Below are positions 1-9,436 of a DNA stretch of 44,007 nt, one piece after another. This DNA is from Eubacteriaceae bacterium (GTDB lineage: Bacteria; Bacillota; Clostridia; Peptostreptococcales; Anaerovoracaceae). The stretch's first letter is position 1, and each line of letters starts with the position of its first letter. The notes beneath the pieces are model-generated. The model did not search any database. It was not told the origin of the DNA and saw only the letters and a list, made by a program, of their open reading frames with translations. The translations under genes were made by a program, and so were the position numbers. The stretch is taken from NCBI GenBank assembly GCA_029012125.1, contig JAQXLM010000130.1:1-44007 (forward strand). The letters run 5' to 3'.

Positions 1-594
1 AATATGCTCCAGGTTAATGGATTCATTCTCCATCTCAATTGCCTTCTCTACAGGAATTACGTGCATTCCGATACCCGCTCCACCTTCCGGAACGAAAGGT
101 GTTATTTTCTCCAGAGGCAGACGTGACATATGCTCAAAGAAGATACCCATTTCAGGGTTAGATTCAAGAATGCTTGCATTCATGTTGAAAAATTCCGCGC
201 AACCAGGTACATACATAGGCAGGACGTACTGCTTTTCATGAGCCTCATTCTCCCAGTTGTACTCCAGAATACCCTTGCGGGACATCTCCTCCAGAAGGGC
301 CTCACATTCCTTTTCTTCCATACCGGAAAGACTGACTATCTCCGGAAGGGTCTTTGGCTTTCTTACGCCCAGCTTATATGCCAGTTCCGCTTCCTCATCA
401 GTCAGCACACCGGCCAGACCCCAGTATTCCGGATCGTTGTTTGTTATCTTTTTCAGACCCAGCTTCTGTGGAATACGGTCTGTGATTTTTTTACCCAGCT
501 TCGCTATAGGCTCACGAAAGGGTTCATCTAAATCGGGGGTAAATTCCGGATAGGCATAATCCGGATACAGCTCTTTGTCCAGTTCTTTTTTCAT
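1..594 (-). CDS. Fe-S/FAD-dependent (pyridine nucleotide-disulfide) oxidoreductase, N-terminal 198 codons, truncated by window edge
   Basis: Open minus-strand frame from CAT at 592-594 to the window edge (absent from the ORF track because it runs off). Translation MKKELDKELYPDYAYPEFTPDLDEPFREPIAKLGKKITDRIPQKLGLKKITNNDPEYWGL... resembles the N-terminal region of large anaerobe 4Fe-4S/FAD oxidoreductases. Cofactor motifs lie outside the window. Confidence 0.6.
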   Translation of the reverse strand, partial: MKKELDKELYPDYAYPEFTPDLDEPFREPIAKLGKKITDRIPQKLGLKKITNNDPEYWGLAGVLTDEEAELAYKLGVRKPKTLPEIVSLSGMEEKECEALLEEMSRKGILEYNWENEAHEKQYVLPMYVPGCAEFFNMNASILESNPEMGIFFEHMSRLPLEKITPFVPEGGAGIGMHVIPVEKAIEMENESINLEHI

Positions 595-611
595 CGTCTT
601 TCTCCCTTTTT

Positions 612-1283
612 TCATCTACATTTCCATTCAGAAATCCGTCCGCTCAGCCAGGAAGTCCAGGCATCCATGCCTTCGCCTGTTTTCGCGCTTATTGGAAAAA
701 TTTCAGCTTTAGGATTTCTCATATGGATATATGACTTCACCAGATCCATATCAAAATCGAAATACGGCAGTACATCAATCTTGTTTATTAAAACAGCATC
801 ACACACTTCAAACATCAGCGGATACTTAAGAGGTTTGTCATGGCCTTCCGGAACAGAAAGAATCATAACATTGGTAACCGCACCTGTATCAAACTCTGCA
901 GGACACACCAGATTACCCACATTTTCAAGAATAGCCAGATCCAAATCTTCAATTCCGAGTGCATCTAGCCCCTGTTTCGTCATCTCTGCATCAAGATGAC
1001 ACATGCCGCCTGTATGCAGCTGAATGGTTTTCACACCGGTTTCTGCGATTGTCTTTGCATCCACATCCGAGTCAATATCTGCTTCCATAACACCGATACG
1101 CAAACTATCCTTTAGGGCAGCAATGGTGCCTGTGAGAGTAGTAGTTTTTCCTGAACCCGGAGAAGACATCAGGTTAAGGAGTAAAACTCCTTTTTCCTTT
1201 AGACTGCTTCGAAGCCGATCTGCCTGTCTGTCATTATCGGCAAACACGCTTTCCTTGATTTCAATGATTCGAACTTCCTTCAA
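612..1283 (-). CDS. hypB: HypB-like nickel-insertion GTPase
   Basis: P-loop SSPGSGKTT, EADIDSDVDA, GGMCHLDA, ILENVGNLVCPAEFD, NKIDVLPY: HypB/UreG-type SIMIBI GTPase motifs. Confidence 0.88.
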   Translation of the reverse strand: MKEVRIIEIKESVFADNDRQADRLRSSLKEKGVLLLNLMSSPGSGKTTTLTGTIAALKDSLRIGVMEADIDSDVDAKTIAETGVKTIQLHTGGMCHLDAEMTKQGLDALGIEDLDLAILENVGNLVCPAEFDTGAVTNVMILSVPEGHDKPLKYPLMFEVCDAVLINKIDVLPYFDFDMDLVKSYIHMRNPKAEIFPISAKTGEGMDAWTSWLSGRISEWKCR

Positions 1284-1843
1284 TTGACTTCAATTCCTTT
1301 CATTAGTATTCTAACCATTTCCAGTTTACCTTGCTCGTATGTCAGGTCGTTTTCATACAAAACACGGCTCTCCATGTAACAACGCACAGTACCTTTTACC
1401 ATAGACATTACAACCGGAATTGACACATCCCGTATTTCGTCATTTTCAATGCCCAGACGGAGGTACTTTTCAGCCAGATCCCATCCATGGTTAACTGAAG
1501 ACATCAGGTACCTATAGGGTTTCGGATATTTCTCTGCAAGCTCGTAAATACGATTGAGACCGATGTTAAAGTAGTTTTCCGGCAAAGCACATAGAAGCCT
1601 CTCCAGCTTCTGAATTGCAGACAGTTCACAGTTTGTTTCCAGCTCATCCTGCATTTTTCGAAAATCCGCAGTATACCGGTCAGCTATCCCCATCAGTAAA
1701 TCCTGTTTACTATCAAATAAAGTATAGATGGTCTTCTTGCTGATTCCAAGTGCTTTAGCAAGATCATTCATGGTGAACTTTAGACCGTTCTGAGTAAAAT
1801 CCTCAATGGCGGTATCAATAATCCTCTCTCTCATGTCGCTCAT
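1280..1843 (-). CDS. TetR/AcrR family transcriptional regulator
   Basis: N-terminal HTH RERIIDTAIEDFTQNGLKFTMNDLAKALGISKKTIYTLFDSKQDLL. Confidence 0.9.
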   Translation of the reverse strand: MSDMRERIIDTAIEDFTQNGLKFTMNDLAKALGISKKTIYTLFDSKQDLLMGIADRYTADFRKMQDELETNCELSAIQKLERLLCALPENYFNIGLNRIYELAEKYPKPYRYLMSSVNHGWDLAEKYLRLGIENDEIRDVSIPVVMSMVKGTVRCYMESRVLYENDLTYEQGKLEMVRILMKGIEVN

Positions 1844-1862
1844 GATATTATCCTCCTATGCG

Positions 1863-1929
1863 GAAACCCGGAAACTGAATCAGGTTTCTTGGTTTCTTTG
1901 ATATTACCATTTGGAGCATATTATGTCAA
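1863..1929 (-). promoter_or_regulatory. TetR gene promoter (TTGACA-N17-TAATAT on minus strand) with nested GAAACC/GGTTTC inverted repeats downstream
   Basis: Minus-strand TTGACA (1924-1929), 17-nt spacer, TAATAT (1901-1906); GAAACccgGAAAC...GGTTTCttGGTTTC at 1863-1896. Confidence 0.6.
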
Positions 1930-2016
1930 TTAGGGAGTTAGAGTTGGTGTAGAATTTATGATATAATAGGAAGAAAAAGAACATAGTTATTAAAGAAAAG
2001 GAGCCTGAGGGATAAT

Positions 2017-2514
2017 ATGATTGAATTTACATATAAAAAACTTGAAGACGGAACTTATTGTGTTATGGGATATGAAGGCGATGAAGCCGTGGTTGCTGTT
2101 CCCGAAACCTATGGCGGTGCACCGGTCACAATCATATATGACAATCTGTTTAAGGGACATAGTGAAATTACACATGTGGCCTTTCCGGACACAGTGACCA
2201 GTATGGGTGAGTTTATCTTTGACGGTTGTGAAAACATTCGGGAAATAAAACTCCCATCACAGCTTACTTCTATATGGGGATACACCTTCGTTCGTTGTGG
2301 AATTGAGGAGATAACTCTGCCTGACTCACTGATATCCTTACCGCCTTTCGCTTTCAAAGATTGTAAGAATCTGAAGAGGGTTGTATGCGGCACCGGATTA
2401 AAGAAAATATATGCCTGGGCATTCAGTGGCTGTGACAGGCTGGAAGCGGTTTTATTCGGTCCGGGAGTTGAAGTCAGTCCTCAGGCATTCCAGTCAAAGG
2501 AATTAAATACGTAG
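2017..2514 (+). CDS. Short BspA-like leucine-rich repeat (LRR_5) protein without signal peptide, probably 5' part of a frameshifted gene
   Basis: VTSMGEFIFDGCENIREIKLPSQLTSIWGYTFVRCGIEEITLPDSLISLPPFAFKDCKNLKRV matches the BspA-type LRR pattern. Confidence 0.75.
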   Translation: MIEFTYKKLEDGTYCVMGYEGDEAVVAVPETYGGAPVTIIYDNLFKGHSEITHVAFPDTVTSMGEFIFDGCENIREIKLPSQLTSIWGYTFVRCGIEEITLPDSLISLPPFAFKDCKNLKRVVCGTGLKKIYAWAFSGCDRLEAVLFGPGVEVSPQAFQSKELNT

Positions 2515-2765
2515 AGCAAATTCTAATTGATAATTTAAGGATAAATGCTGGAAAATACACCTATAAGGTAACATTCAAAGGAAACTATTCCGGAAGCAAG
2601 CCACTGACCATGACTATCAACCAGGCATCATATACACAGACCGTTAAGGGATATTCCGGAACATACGACGGAAAGAAGCACACTATCAGCTTAAGCGCGA
2701 AGAGCGGTTCAACCAAGTACTATAGCTCATGGAGCAGTTACAAGTATGTGACAACAAAAGCATAA
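2515..2765 (+). pseudogene. Remnant of the C-terminal region of a BspA-like surface protein
   Basis: In-frame NAGKYTYKVTFKGNYSGSKPLTMTINQ...SGSTKYYSSWSSYKYVTTKA* (frame of 2544-2765) parallels the 3' end of the 1668-aa ORF (YSVKINFKGKYSGSKTLYFNIN...VGSTKYYSSWSSYKSVITRS*). It has no start of its own and is offset in frame from the upstream LRR ORF. Confidence 0.75.
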
Positions 2766-2894
2766 ATACCCTGAGAGATTCCTATGGACTAAATCCATAG
2801 GAGTTTTCTTTATCATAATTAGTTGAAATTATCTTCAGAATTGGTAGAATATAGGTGATATATTATATTTTTTATTTTACTAGGAGAAGACAGA

Positions 2895-5800
2895 ATGAAA
2901 AGCATCATGAAAAAAGCAACGAGCATATTGCTGATTGTGACAATGATTGTAGCATATATGCCCGTGATGTCATTCGCAGAAACCGATGTCCAGTCAAGCG
3001 GTACATGCGGAACTAGCGTCAGCTGGAATCTCGCTGACAATGGAACATTAATCATATCCGGAAGCGGAAAAATGAGTAATTACGAGGATGAAACCAAAGT
3101 TCCATGGTATTCAGTGAGAGATAGTATAGAAACGGTTGTCATTAATGACGGTGTGCAATCCATATGCAGTAATGCATTTTATGGCTGCAGCAATCTGACC
3201 GGCATCACGATTCCGGAGGGTGTTGGAACCATTGATATGTATGTTTTTGCCGGATGCAGCAGCTTGAGCAGTGTTTCAATTCCTGACAGCGTAACTCGAA
3301 TAGAGCCATATGCTTTTTACCAATGCAGCAGCCTGACTGACATAGAAATTCCGGAAAACGTAATCTATATCGGTCAATATGCGTTTTCTGAGTGCACCGG
3401 TCTCACCGGTATAAATATTCCGGGGAAAATGACCGAAATAACCGAATATACTTTTGCCGGATGCAGTAGTCTGACCGATATCACTATTTCGGAGGGCGTA
3501 AAGTACATTTATGATGGTGCTTTCGAAGGATGCAGCAGCTTGAGCAACGTTACACTCCCTGCCAGCATTCAGCAAATATGGAGTGATGCATTCAGTGATT
3601 GCGGATCTTTAAAGTATGTGTTTTATGCCGGCACAGAGTATGAGTGGGGACAGATTGATATAAGAAGCAACAATTCTTCCATCGAGCAGGCAAGCAAACA
3701 TTATAGTGCTGCCGATCACACCTGGTCTACCACCTGGACCATTGACAAAGCGCCAACCTGCACAGAGGAAGGTAGCAAGTCCATGTACTGTCTGTATTGC
3801 GATAAGACAAAAGACAAGACATCAATCCCTATGACTGATCATGACACAACAAAGCATTCAGCAAAAGCGCCAACCTGCACAGAAGCGGGTTATGAAGCAT
3901 ACGAATCGTGCAAAAACTGTGACTATACAACCTACAAGGTAATACCGGAAGCCGGTCATACTCCGAGTGCTGAGGCAACCTGCACGGAGCCGCAGAAATG
4001 TACAGTCTGTGATGAGGTTCTTGTGAAAGCAAAGGGGCATACTCCTGCAATCGGCACAACGCCGTTGAAGTGCGCAGTATGTGACGAAGTTCTTGAGGCA
4101 GTAGAGAGCGGCACATGCGGTGACAATCTGTCATGGACTCTTTCGGATGACGGGCTGCTGTGTATATACGGAGAGGGCGAGATGTCTGATTTTGCCCGGG
4201 AAGAAGACGCGCCGTGGTATTCTTTTAAGGATTCCATCAAAACAGTTACTATAACAGAAGGCGTAACATCCGTTGGCGAAAACGCTTTCTTCTACTATTC
4301 AAACCTTAAGGTGGTTAACATACAGTGCACTATGTGTACTATTGGGGCATCGGCGTTCTACAGTTGTCCTATCACAGATACATGCTATATCGGCACGGAG
4401 CCAATGTGGCCTGAAATGGTAACCATTGGAAGCAATAACAACAAACTCAAGAATCCTGCAAGATTTCATTATGAGTGCAGCGGATGCGATTTGACGGAAA
4501 GCCGCGTTGATCCGACTTGCACAAAAGACGGCTCATCAACGATTTCGTGCAAAAATTGCAGTTACAGTAAGACAGAAATCCTTACTGACGGACACGAGTT
4601 TAAGGATGGATACTGCACAAAATGCGGTGAAAGGGAAGTTATTGCGTCAGAAAATGGTTCGGATTGGTCATGGGTACTGTACGGTGATGGTGTTCTGGAA
4701 ATTTCCGGAACGGGAACCATCTATCGAAGATGGGAATCTTCTTTAATAGATAGCATAAAGAAAGTTGTTATTAATTCCGGAATCAATGGAATTGGTTCTA
4801 TGGCTTTTTATGGTTGCACTAATCTGACAGAGATATCTATTCCGAGCACTGTGACAGTTCTAGAGCAGAGTGCTTTTTCTAGTTGCAATAAATTGAAAAG
4901 CATTACTATTCCGGATAGTGTAACATCTATAGGTATAGGCGCATTTACTGCTTGCAATAATTTGACAAGCATTACTATTCCGGATAGTGTAACATCTATA
5001 GAAAATAATACATTTAGTGGTTGCTTTAATTTGATAAGTATTACTATTCCGGATAGTGTAACATCTATAGGTAATTATGCTTTCTCTTATTGTAGCGGCT
5101 TGACAAGAATCCTGATTCCGGATAGTGTAACATCTATAGGTAAAGGTGCATTTAAGGGTTGTAGCGGCTTGACAAGTATCACAATCCCAGAAGGTGTAAC
5201 CTCTATAGGTGAAGATGCATTTAATGATTGTAGAGGCTTGACAAGTATCACGATTCCAGAAGGTGTAACCTCTATAGGCGACCGTGCATTTTATGATTGT
5301 GGAGGCTTGACAAGTATCACGATTCCAGAAGGTGTAATCTCTATAGGCGACCGTGCATTTTCTGGTTGTTGGAGCTTAACAAGTATCATGATCCCAGAAG
5401 GTGTAACAACCATAGGCGAAAATTTATTTTCCGGTTGCAGTAGCTTGACAAGTATCACAATCCCAGAAGGTGTAACATCTATAGGTAATAGTGCATTTTC
5501 TGGTTGTTGGCGCTTAACTAGTATCACGATTCCAGAAGGTGTAACCTCTATAGGTGAAGATGCATTTTCCAGTTGCAGTAGCTTGACAAGTATCACGATT
5601 CCAGAAAGTGTAACATTTTTAGGTGATTCCGTATTTTGTGGTTGCAGTGGCGTAACCAGTATCACAATCCCTGGAAGTGTAATATCTATAGGTGAAAATG
5701 CATTTTATGATTGTGATGGCTTAACGAGTGTCACAATCAGAGATGGTATATCATCAATAGGCATTTGTGCATTTTATAGTTGCAGCGGTTTGACAAGCAT

Positions 5801-7901
5801 CTCGATTCCAAATAGTGTCACATCTATAGGTAATAGTGCGTTTTTAGATTGTAATGACCTTACAAGTGTTACACTTCCTGCAAGCCTAAAAACTGTGGGA
5901 GCATCTGCATTTACACACCATGTCCGGTACATATTCTATACAGGTTCGGAAAGTGATTGGAATCAGATTGAATTTGGTAACTCCGATTTTATATCAGCTG
6001 ATTCGTATATCCATTATAATTCCACCAATCACACATGGGATGATAATTGGACTACTGACAAGGCAGCAACATGCACAGAGGAAGGTAGCAAATCACATCA
6101 TTGCATTTATTGCGATGAAAGACAAAATGTGACCACAATCCCTGTAACAGAGCATGATCTTCTTCAACATCAAGCTAAAGATGCGACATGCACTGCAGAT
6201 GGGAATAAGGAATACTTCACTTGCTCTATCTGCAACAAGGTGTTCAAGGATAAAGATGGAGCGTCCGAGACAACGATTCAGGATGAAGTAATTCAGGCAA
6301 AAGGTCACACTCCTGGAGATGAGGCAACCTGTACAGAACCGCAGAAGTGCACAGTATGTGATGAGGTACTGACTGAAGCAAAGGGTCATACCCCTGGAGA
6401 TGAGGCAACCTGTACAGAGCCGCAGAAGTGCACTGTTTGCGATGAGATTCTAGTAGAAGCACTAGGCCATGACATAGTACAGCATGAAAGCAAAGCAGCA
6501 ACATGTACAGAAGCCGGAAATAAGGCATACGAAACATGCACACGCTGTGACTATACTACTTTTGAAGAAATCAAGGCAATAGGACATTCCTTAACTAAAA
6601 TCGATGCAACGAGTGCAACATGCACGACAGATGGAAATAATGCATATTTCGTATGTTCAGATTGTCACAAGACATACAAAGATGCAGAAGGAAAAACCGA
6701 GACAACAGCTGAAGTAGAAGTAATTCCAGCAACAGGCCACACTCCTGGACCTGAAGCAACATGTACAGAGCCTCGGAAATGTACAGTTTGCGATGAGATT
6801 TTAGTAAAAGCACTAGGTCATGACATAGTACAGCATGAAGGCAAAGCAGCAACATGTACAGAAGCCGGAAATAAGGCATACGTAACATGCACACGCTGTG
6901 ACTATACTACTTTTGAAGAAATCAAGGCAATAGGTCATAGCTGGAGTAACTGGACAGTATCCAAACCACCAACATGCGTTGATGGACAGCGCTATAGAAT
7001 TTGCAATGTATGTGGAGAATTTGAGACTGCAATAATTCCTGCAACAGGACATTCCTTAACTAAAATCGATGCAACGAGTGCAACATGCACGACAGATGGA
7101 AATAATGCGCATTTCGTATGTTCAGATTGTCACAAGGCATACAAAGATGCAGAAGGAAAAACAGAGACAACAGCTGAAGTAGAAGTAATTCCAGCAGCAG
7201 GACACACTCCCGGAACTGAGGCGACCTGTACAGAGCCTCAGAAATGTACAGTTTGCGGCGAAATTCTTGTAAATGCAACAGGTCATACTTATAAGGATGT
7301 AGTAACTAGAGCGACTTTATCAAGCAATGGCAGGATTGTGATAAAGTGCTCCAAGTGCAGCGAAGTAAAATCAACAACCACAATCTACAGACCGACTAAG
7401 TTTACTCTGTCAACAACTGCTTACACTTACGATGGCGGAATCAAAAAGCCGACTGTTACTGTTAAGAATTCAGCCGGAAAAACTCTTGCAAAAGATACAG
7501 ATTATACTTTGACCTATGCATCCGGCAGAAAGTACGTTGGCAAGTATTCTGTAAAGATTAATTTCAAAGGCAAGTACAGCGGAAGCAAGACTCTGTATTT
7601 CAATATCAACCCGCCAAAGACTTCTTTGACCTCATTAACAGCTTCAAGTAAAGGCTTCACAGCTAAGTGGTCCAAGAAGACAACACAGGTAACAGGATAT
7701 CAGATCCAGTATTCCACAAGCAGCAAGTTCACTAATCCTAAAACTGTGACTATAACTAAGAACTCAACTACTTATAAGAAGATTACTAAGCTGACTGCAA
7801 AGAAGAGGTATTATGTAAGGGTAAGAACTTACAAGACTGTAGGTTCAACCAAGTACTATAGCTCATGGAGTTCTTACAAGAGCGTAATTACAAGGTCATA
7901 A
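2895..7901 (+). CDS. Secreted BspA-like LRR protein with Cys-rich CxxC repeats and C-terminal fibronectin-III-like domain (1668 aa)
   Basis: Signal peptide MKSIMKKATSILLIVTMIVAYMPVMSFAE; about 15 consecutive 23-aa LRR_5 units (SITIPEGVTSIGEDAFxxC); multiple GHTPGDEATCTEPQKCTVCDE modules; C-terminal Ig/FN3-like TSLTASSKGFTAKWSKKTTQVTGYQIQYSTSSKF. Confidence 0.93.
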   Translation: MKSIMKKATSILLIVTMIVAYMPVMSFAETDVQSSGTCGTSVSWNLADNGTLIISGSGKMSNYEDETKVPWYSVRDSIETVVINDGVQSICSNAFYGCSNLTGITIPEGVGTIDMYVFAGCSSLSSVSIPDSVTRIEPYAFYQCSSLTDIEIPENVIYIGQYAFSECTGLTGINIPGKMTEITEYTFAGCSSLTDITISEGVKYIYDGAFEGCSSLSNVTLPASIQQIWSDAFSDCGSLKYVFYAGTEYEWGQIDIRSNNSSIEQASKHYSAADHTWSTTWTIDKAPTCTEEGSKSMYCLYCDKTKDKTSIPMTDHDTTKHSAKAPTCTEAGYEAYESCKNCDYTTYKVIPEAGHTPSAEATCTEPQKCTVCDEVLVKAKGHTPAIGTTPLKCAVCDEVLEAVESGTCGDNLSWTLSDDGLLCIYGEGEMSDFAREEDAPWYSFKDSIKTVTITEGVTSVGENAFFYYSNLKVVNIQCTMCTIGASAFYSCPITDTCYIGTEPMWPEMVTIGSNNNKLKNPARFHYECSGCDLTESRVDPTCTKDGSSTISCKNCSYSKTEILTDGHEFKDGYCTKCGEREVIASENGSDWSWVLYGDGVLEISGTGTIYRRWESSLIDSIKKVVINSGINGIGSMAFYGCTNLTEISIPSTVTVLEQSAFSSCNKLKSITIPDSVTSIGIGAFTACNNLTSITIPDSVTSIENNTFSGCFNLISITIPDSVTSIGNYAFSYCSGLTRILIPDSVTSIGKGAFKGCSGLTSITIPEGVTSIGEDAFNDCRGLTSITIPEGVTSIGDRAFYDCGGLTSITIPEGVISIGDRAFSGCWSLTSIMIPEGVTTIGENLFSGCSSLTSITIPEGVTSIGNSAFSGCWRLTSITIPEGVTSIGEDAFSSCSSLTSITIPESVTFLGDSVFCGCSGVTSITIPGSVISIGENAFYDCDGLTSVTIRDGISSIGICAFYSCSGLTSISIPNSVTSIGNSAFLDCNDLTSVTLPASLKTVGASAFTHHVRYIFYTGSESDWNQIEFGNSDFISADSYIHYNSTNHTWDDNWTTDKAATCTEEGSKSHHCIYCDERQNVTTIPVTEHDLLQHQAKDATCTADGNKEYFTCSICNKVFKDKDGASETTIQDEVIQAKGHTPGDEATCTEPQKCTVCDEVLTEAKGHTPGDEATCTEPQKCTVCDEILVEALGHDIVQHESKAATCTEAGNKAYETCTRCDYTTFEEIKAIGHSLTKIDATSATCTTDGNNAYFVCSDCHKTYKDAEGKTETTAEVEVIPATGHTPGPEATCTEPRKCTVCDEILVKALGHDIVQHEGKAATCTEAGNKAYVTCTRCDYTTFEEIKAIGHSWSNWTVSKPPTCVDGQRYRICNVCGEFETAIIPATGHSLTKIDATSATCTTDGNNAHFVCSDCHKAYKDAEGKTETTAEVEVIPAAGHTPGTEATCTEPQKCTVCGEILVNATGHTYKDVVTRATLSSNGRIVIKCSKCSEVKSTTTIYRPTKFTLSTTAYTYDGGIKKPTVTVKNSAGKTLAKDTDYTLTYASGRKYVGKYSVKINFKGKYSGSKTLYFNINPPKTSLTSLTASSKGFTAKWSKKTTQVTGYQIQYSTSSKFTNPKTVTITKNSTTYKKITKLTAKKRYYVRVRTYKTVGSTKYYSSWSSYKSVITRS
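4890..5880 (+). repeat. Intragenic tandem repeat, about 69-bp period (23 aa), about 15 units
   Basis: Recurring 'acaagtatcacgattccagaaggtgtaacctctataggtgaagatgcatttt...' every 69 nt. Confidence 0.9.
6300..7290 (+). repeat. Intragenic duplicated Cys-rich (CxxC) modules
   Basis: Near-identical copies of GHSLTKIDATSATCTTDGNNAxFVCSDCHKxYKDAEGKTETTAEVEVIPA, DIVQHExKAATCTEAGNKAYxTCTRCDYTTFEEIKAIGHS and GHTPGxEATCTEPxKCTVCxEIL. Confidence 0.88.
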
Positions 7902-7933
7902 AGACTTAATTAAAAAAAATTAAATAAACTAAA

Positions 7934-7965
7934 GAATGAGACAGTTTGGCGAAACTGTCTCATTC
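7934..7965. terminator. Bidirectional terminator hairpin between convergent genes
   Basis: GAATGAGACAGTTT-ggcg-AAACTGTCTCATTC perfect stem. Confidence 0.85.
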
Positions 7966-7987
7966 TTATAAGCATAGCTGTTTTATA

Positions 7988-9355
7988 TTAGAAAGTACAT
8001 TTACTTGTTTGCTTCCAGATACCGTTCTTTTCTGCGGCTTTGATCAGATCTTCTCTGAAGTCAGGATGAGCGATGTTTATCAGCAGTTCGGCTCTCTCCC
8101 AGGTTGACTTTCCCTTCAAATCTGCAGCACCGTACTCGGTTACGATATAGTTTGTAGCTGTTCTTGGTGTTGTAACGATGGCACCCGGTGAAAGAATTGG
8201 GGCAATCAGTGATTCTTTGCTTCCGTCAGGAAGAGTTCTGGTAGACGGAGTGCATAGGAAGCTCTGTCCGTCATCAGAAAGATATGCACCCATCACAAAG
8301 TCCAGCTGACCGCCTGTTCCGCTGATCTGCTGATGTCCTGCGGATTCCGAGCATACCTGACCATACAGGTCGACCTGTATGCAGCTGTTTACTGATACGA
8401 ATCTCTTAATGCTTCCGATAACATTTACGTTGTTTACGTAGTCAACCGGAGCGGAACAGCAGATTGGATTATCATCTATGAAATCGTAAAGACGTTTAGT
8501 TCCTCCGGCAAAGGTGTACAGTGCTTTCCCTCTGTCTACGGGTTTGTTTCCTGTAAGCTTGCCGGCTTCAAATAAATCTACGTAAGCGTCTACGAACATC
8601 TCTGTGTGGGCATTTATATTTCTTATATCGGATTCCGTAGCAAGCATCTGACCGATGCAGTTTGGAAGTCCGCCGATACCAAGCTGAAGCGTACTGTGAC
8701 TGCGGATTCTGTCTACAACGTGAGCAGCTATCTTCTTGTCTATTTCTGTAGCTGCTTTTGGAGGCAGTTCCGCAAGTGGAGTATTGCTGCCTTCTACAAC
8801 GTAATCTATGCCGTAAAGATTTAACTGGGTCTGATGGCCCTGAGCTATAGGCATATTCTCATTAACCTCTACGATAATCTTCTTGGCGCCTTTGATAACG
8901 CCCCACATATCAGCTACCTGAGGTCCCAGGTTGAAGTTTCCGTGAGAATCCATCGGCGCTACCTGGAAGAATGCAATGTCTATTCCACATTCATTGTTCT
9001 TCCAATAGAAAGGAAGTTCATTGAACAGCATTGGAATATACCAGCATCTTCCGTCTTTACACATCTTTCTGTCAAAATTACTGAAGTGGGCTGATGCGAA
9101 TCTGACCTGGTCGTTTGAAGTTGTTGCCTGATATACCTTGAAAGGCTCGTGTCTGATGGCAACTGTGCTGATAATTTCGATTCCTTCCAGCTCGTCTGCT
9201 CTTTTTGCAAGGGCAGCATCAATATCTACTACACTGCCACAGCCAAGACCAAAGTGAATTCTTGTGTTATTCTGAACCATTGCTGCAGCCTGATCTGCAG
9301 TAATCAGTTTTCTCTTGTATTCTTCTGCAAGTGAAGATACTTTATACATTCGCAC
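7988..9355 (-). CDS. Acetyl-CoA hydrolase/transferase family (butyryl-CoA or 4-hydroxybutyrate CoA:acetate CoA-transferase-like)
   Basis: Full-length 455 aa; GIGGLPNCIGQML, AHTEMFVDAYVDLFEAGK, QVDLYGQVCSESAGHQQISGTGGQLDF, TEYGAADLKGKS typical of the family. Confidence 0.88.
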   Translation of the reverse strand: MRMYKVSSLAEEYKRKLITADQAAAMVQNNTRIHFGLGCGSVVDIDAALAKRADELEGIEIISTVAIRHEPFKVYQATTSNDQVRFASAHFSNFDRKMCKDGRCWYIPMLFNELPFYWKNNECGIDIAFFQVAPMDSHGNFNLGPQVADMWGVIKGAKKIIVEVNENMPIAQGHQTQLNLYGIDYVVEGSNTPLAELPPKAATEIDKKIAAHVVDRIRSHSTLQLGIGGLPNCIGQMLATESDIRNINAHTEMFVDAYVDLFEAGKLTGNKPVDRGKALYTFAGGTKRLYDFIDDNPICCSAPVDYVNNVNVIGSIKRFVSVNSCIQVDLYGQVCSESAGHQQISGTGGQLDFVMGAYLSDDGQSFLCTPSTRTLPDGSKESLIAPILSPGAIVTTPRTATNYIVTEYGAADLKGKSTWERAELLINIAHPDFREDLIKAAEKNGIWKQTSKCTF

Positions 9356-9436
9356 ACCTCCTAAGGCGTTATTTGTCTAAGAATTAACAAACTCACTTCA
9401 TTTTACTACAGTGTTAAAAAAATATCAAGAGAATAA

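Noticed and set aside
130-553. Plus-strand ORFs of 133 and 98 aa at the left edge
   Set aside because: Antisense to the truncated oxidoreductase frame, which has coherent protein-like sequence and runs to the edge.
5291-5665. Minus-strand 124-aa repetitive ORF (and others at 3276-3575, 6244-6543, 6595-6894, 7060-7278)
   Set aside because: Antisense to the BspA-like repeats; open only because of repeat codon bias.
4890-5880. Regular ~69-bp repeats considered as a CRISPR array
   Set aside because: Repeats are in-frame LRR codons inside a long ORF, with no unique spacers and no cas genes.
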